In this document: positions 5,418-7,930 of the stretch, one piece after another
Layout of the letters: every line of letters begins with the position of its first letter
How positions within the stretch are numbered: the first letter of the stretch is position 1
The notes under the pieces: generated by a model
Told to the model about the DNA's origin: nothing
The model's input: the letters and a program-made list of their open reading frames with translations, nothing else
Databases searched by the model: none
Position numbers and translations under genes: made by a program
NCBI GenBank assembly: GCA_030681635.1
Contig: JAUXRT010000018.1
Span: 1-7,930, forward strand
Direction of reading: 5' to 3'
DNA length: 7,930 nucleotides
From: Reyranella sp.
GTDB taxonomy: Bacteria; Pseudomonadota; Alphaproteobacteria; Reyranellales; Reyranellaceae

Positions 5418-6935
5418 CTACAGTGGACGATCAAGGCGGCGCCACAATTCATAGACGGGTGTGGCAGTGGTCGTGAAGCCGCTTTTGACGAATCCTCGGG
5501 ACAGCAGGGTTAGCTCCTCGGTGCCAAATCCCGCCATCGTCTTCAGCGGCCGCATGGTGATCACGTAGTCCGCTGAATCGATTTCCGCCCATATCCGGTC
5601 AAAGCGATTGGGGTCCCATCTGACGGCGTCCGTCTCGAAAACGGCGGTCCTTCCAGCGTACGCCTTGGCGATCAGGGCGATCGTCGGATCGTCGGGGCTG
5701 ACGACCTTTCCCGGGAGCAGTCGTACCTCGGCAATGATCTTGGTGCGGTCGTCAACGCCATGCCCCCAAGCGAGCGCCTCCCGAGTAAGCGGTCCAGGCA
5801 GCGGATAGGTTTGCGCAAACAGCAAGCCGGCAAACAGCGCTGCGACGGCCATCCGCGTCGCGGGGGGACGGCCGACATCGCGCAGGATCGCAAGGCCGAG
5901 CGGGGCGCGCCATGCGCAGAATGCACCAAAGGCAAGAATGGCCGGGAGCAGGCAGTTGATGTTGCCTCCTTCCTTGGCGTAGGCCACGACCGAGCTGGAA
6001 GCGGCGCAGATCATTGTCGCCACCAACCAGCGTATGCGCGGCGACCGCAGGCTCTCCCGCAGGTCGGTAAGCAGCCAGTGCGTCAGGGCCAGAATGAAAA
6101 GCGGGAAACTCGCGAGCAGCTCGACGGCAATCCGGCCCGCGCGCAGGGCGGAGATGCGATACTGCGCTGGAACCTCGACCATCGCGTACCACAGGCCCGG
6201 CGCGAAGACCCAGACCGCGCCCATGGCTAGCAGCAGGCCGGCGACGGGTATTGCGGCGTATTCCCAGCGCGCGCGGACCAGGATTCCATCGAACCTCGCC
6301 AGCAAGGCGAGCAGCGGAACAAACGCGAAGACGGCGGCAGTCTGCTTGAACATCACCGCGACCACCATGAGTCCAGAGCCGGCCAGTGTCAGCCAGAGCC
6401 CCGACGACCTGACCTTCGATTCGCTGCCCAGATAGAGGACGATCAGCGCCAGCGTCGCAAACAGCGCCGAAATCATGTCTGGGCGCGCTTCGATGAAATA
6501 GTTCCCGGTGCGGCTGTTGGCAGCCAGCAAGATCGCCACGGCCACGGCCAGCGCCAGGCGGCCGCCTCGGCTGAAGATCGCGGCCAGCAAGATCACGACG
6601 ACGGCGCCCGATATCGCCGATACCACTCGGCCGGGCAGCAGTGTCGGTCCGGTGAACTCGAACACGCCGGCAAGCGACATGATCGTCAAGGGACCGTACA
6701 TATGCGTGGCATGGCCTGCTCCCGCGGCGTAGACGCTCTCGCCCTGGAGCATTCGCCACGCATCGGTGACGATCCCGGCCTCCCAGGGGCTGATCGGATA
6801 GGGCAGTTGCAGACGGAAGCCGACGAGGAAAACGTTGGCGGCGATTATGAAGGCCGCGACGATCGCGATCGGCGCCGCGGACAGGACTGAATAGGGATCA
6901 CCCGAGGTTCGGAGGCTTGGCGGGTCGGGTGTCAT
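5418..6935 (-). CDS. GT-C-like (PMT/ArnT-type) membrane glycosyltransferase candidate
   Basis: This 505-residue membrane protein has about 11-12 predicted helices between residues 20 and 376, and a soluble C-terminal tail of about 125 residues. The first loop (42-83) contains S49-P-W-E52-A-G, D58-A-W and Y80-G-P. Further landmarks are E149-A-R-P-D-M (149-154), F196-K-Q-T and G323-G-N-I-N followed by a Leu-Pro (329-331). Acidic loop 1, R-P-D and the late G-x-N motif are the pattern of GT39/PMT_2-like enzymes, which move sugars from polyprenyl phosphates to acceptors in the periplasm. The start is ATG 6935, 26 bases after the secA stop on the same strand. An AGGGG at about 6950-6955 is too far upstream to be a convincing Shine-Dalgarno. 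It may be transcribed by read-through from secA. The link to D-arabinose is by neighbourhood only; substrate and acceptor are unknown. Confidence 0.75.
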   Translation of the reverse strand: MTPDPPSLRTSGDPYSVLSAAPIAIVAAFIIAANVFLVGFRLQLPYPISPWEAGIVTDAWRMLQGESVYAAGAGHATHMYGPLTIMSLAGVFEFTGPTLLPGRVVSAISGAVVVILLAAIFSRGGRLALAVAVAILLAANSRTGNYFIEARPDMISALFATLALIVLYLGSESKVRSSGLWLTLAGSGLMVVAVMFKQTAAVFAFVPLLALLARFDGILVRARWEYAAIPVAGLLLAMGAVWVFAPGLWYAMVEVPAQYRISALRAGRIAVELLASFPLFILALTHWLLTDLRESLRSPRIRWLVATMICAASSSVVAYAKEGGNINCLLPAILAFGAFCAWRAPLGLAILRDVGRPPATRMAVAALFAGLLFAQTYPLPGPLTREALAWGHGVDDRTKIIAEVRLLPGKVVSPDDPTIALIAKAYAGRTAVFETDAVRWDPNRFDRIWAEIDSADYVITMRPLKTMAGFGTEELTLLSRGFVKSGFTTTATPVYELWRRLDRPL

Positions 6936-6961
6936 GATCGCCGTGATCGACCCCTAGCTGA

Positions 6962-7930
6962 TCAGACCCGGCCGTGGCAGTGCTTGAACTTCTTGCCGGA
7001 GCCGCAGGGGCAGGTGGCGTTGCGCGCGACCTTGCCCCAGGTCGAAGGATCGTTGACGTCGAGCGCCTGCCTGGCCGGGCGCGGACGATGCAGCGTGGCG
7101 ACGCCGCCCCCTTCCGGATCGGCCGGGTCGAAGGCCGGATCGTCGCGCATCGCCGAGGCGAGGGCGGGGTCCTCGTGGATCTCGCGCATCTGCTGCGGCA
7201 TCTCGGGCATCGGCGGCGCGTCCATGCGCAGCTGCAGCGTGGCCAGCAGCGCCACCACCTGCTCGCGCAGGCCGGTCAGCAGGTCGCTGAAGAGGTTGAA
7301 CGCCTCGCGCTTGTATTCGTTCAGCGGGTCCTTCTGGCCATAGGCGCGAAGCCCGATGCCCTGGCGCAGATGGTCGAGGTGGAGCAGGTGGTCCTTCCAG
7401 CCCTGGTCGAACAGCTGCATCAGCACGCTCTTCTCGACCTGGCGCCAGACTTCCGGCCCGTACTGGGCCACCTTCTGGGCGAACAGGCGTTCGGTCGCCT
7501 CGTTCAGGCGTGAGCGAATCTCCTCGTCGGCGATGCCTTCGTCCTTCGCCCACTGCTCAACCGGCAGGTCGAGGCCGAACACGCGCTGCACCTCGTCCTT
7601 GAGCTCCGCCACCTTCCACTGCTCGGCGTAGGCATCCTCGGGGATGGTGCGGCTCACCAGCGCGTCGATGACGTCGCGGCGCATGCCGGCCACCGTCTCC
7701 GACACGTCCTCGGTGCCCATCAGCTCGATGCGCTCCTTGTAGATTTCCGTGCGCTGGCGGTTCATGACGTCGTCGAAGCGCAGCAGGTTCTTGCGGATCT
7801 CGAAGTTGCGCGCCTCGACCTTGCCCTGCGCCGTCTCCAGCGCCTTGTTGAGCCAGCGGTGGGTCAGCGCCTCGTCGTCGGCCATGCCCTTCTTCTGGAC
7901 CCAGTCGAGCACCTTGTTGTTGCCGAAGAT
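6962..7930 (-). CDS. secA: Preprotein translocase ATPase SecA, C-terminal part
   Basis: SecA drives proteins through the SecYEG channel by ATP hydrolysis at the cytoplasmic face of the inner membrane. The window holds the last 322 residues of a protein usually about 900 long; the N-terminal DEAD motor domains lie beyond base 7930. The frame enters with I-F-G-N-N-K, then shows the helical scaffold signature R-N-F-E-I-R-K-N-L-L-R-F-D-D-V-M-N, the wing region, and the W-K-D-H-L-L-H-L-D-H-L-R-Q-G-I-G-L-R-A-Y segment. The protein ends with a flexible linker and the zinc-binding SEC-C motif C-P-C-G-S-G-K-K-F-K-H-C-H, which binds SecB and lipid in proteobacteria. It is intact to its TGA at 6962-6964. 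No terminator hairpin is seen in the 26 bases before the next gene. Confidence 0.97.
   Translation of the reverse strand: MFGNNKVLDWVQKKGMADDEALTHRWLNKALETAQGKVEARNFEIRKNLLRFDDVMNRQRTEIYKERIELMGTEDVSETVAGMRRDVIDALVSRTIPEDAYAEQWKVAELKDEVQRVFGLDLPVEQWAKDEGIADEEIRSRLNEATERLFAQKVAQYGPEVWRQVEKSVLMQLFDQGWKDHLLHLDHLRQGIGLRAYGQKDPLNEYKREAFNLFSDLLTGLREQVVALLATLQLRMDAPPMPEMPQQMREIHEDPALASAMRDDPAFDPADPEGGGVATLHRPRPARQALDVNDPSTWGKVARNATCPCGSGKKFKHCHGRV

Noticed and set aside
5398..5442. Inverted repeats between the convergent dprE2 and membrane-protein genes (GCGCCG 5398-5403 with CGGCGC 5437-5442; inner 6-bp stem 5413-5418/5423-5428 with TACA loop)
   Set aside because: There is no T-run on either strand, the inner stem includes a G-T pair, and it overlaps the end of a coding sequence. 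It could slow transcription but is not a supportable intrinsic terminator.
6954..7553. 199-codon minus-strand frame overlapping the secA end
   Set aside because: It is an out-of-register frame within secA, with Arg/Gly/Pro/Ala-rich composition and no domain.

Overview
This is a GC-rich (roughly 60-65% by eye), densely coding window. It most resembles an alphaproteobacterium, possibly Rhodospirillales- or Hyphomicrobiales-like. That placement rests on base composition, on the style of the SecA C-terminus and on comparison from memory, so the lineage is an inference.

The core (about 2358-5397) is a recognisable set of three genes for decaprenylphosphoryl-D-arabinose (DPA), the polyprenyl-phosphate donor of D-arabinofuranose best known from mycobacteria. 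A UbiA-superfamily phosphoribosyl-decaprenyl-phosphate synthase (minus strand, 2358-3221) is divergent from a DprE1-like FAD oxidase (plus, 3336-4649). A DprE2-like short-chain reductase (plus, 4657-5397) follows. Together they would attach phosphoribose from PRPP to a polyprenyl phosphate and, once the 5-phosphate is removed, epimerise C2 of the ribose by oxidation then reduction. The DPPR phosphatase is not in the window.

A 22-codon ORF (3271-3339) with a good ribosome-binding site overlaps the dprE1 start as ATGA. It looks like the two ends of a GtrA-family membrane protein joined by an internal deletion. A GtrA protein (Rv3789) occupies the same slot before dprE1 in Mycobacterium tuberculosis.

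Downstream of the synthase gene, on the same strand, are two polytopic membrane proteins (851-2341, and 1-769, which runs off the window). Both carry an acidic residue and a similar short motif in the first predicted extracytoplasmic loop, as GT-C glycosyltransferases do. A third GT-C-like protein (5418-6935, minus) is convergent with dprE2. These are candidate users of the lipid-linked sugar; their acceptor cannot be read from the sequence.

The right edge (6962-7930, minus) is the C-terminal third of secA, a housekeeping gene marking the border of the accessory cluster. There is no gene-free stretch over 300 bases. No RNA gene, CRISPR array or insertion sequence was seen.
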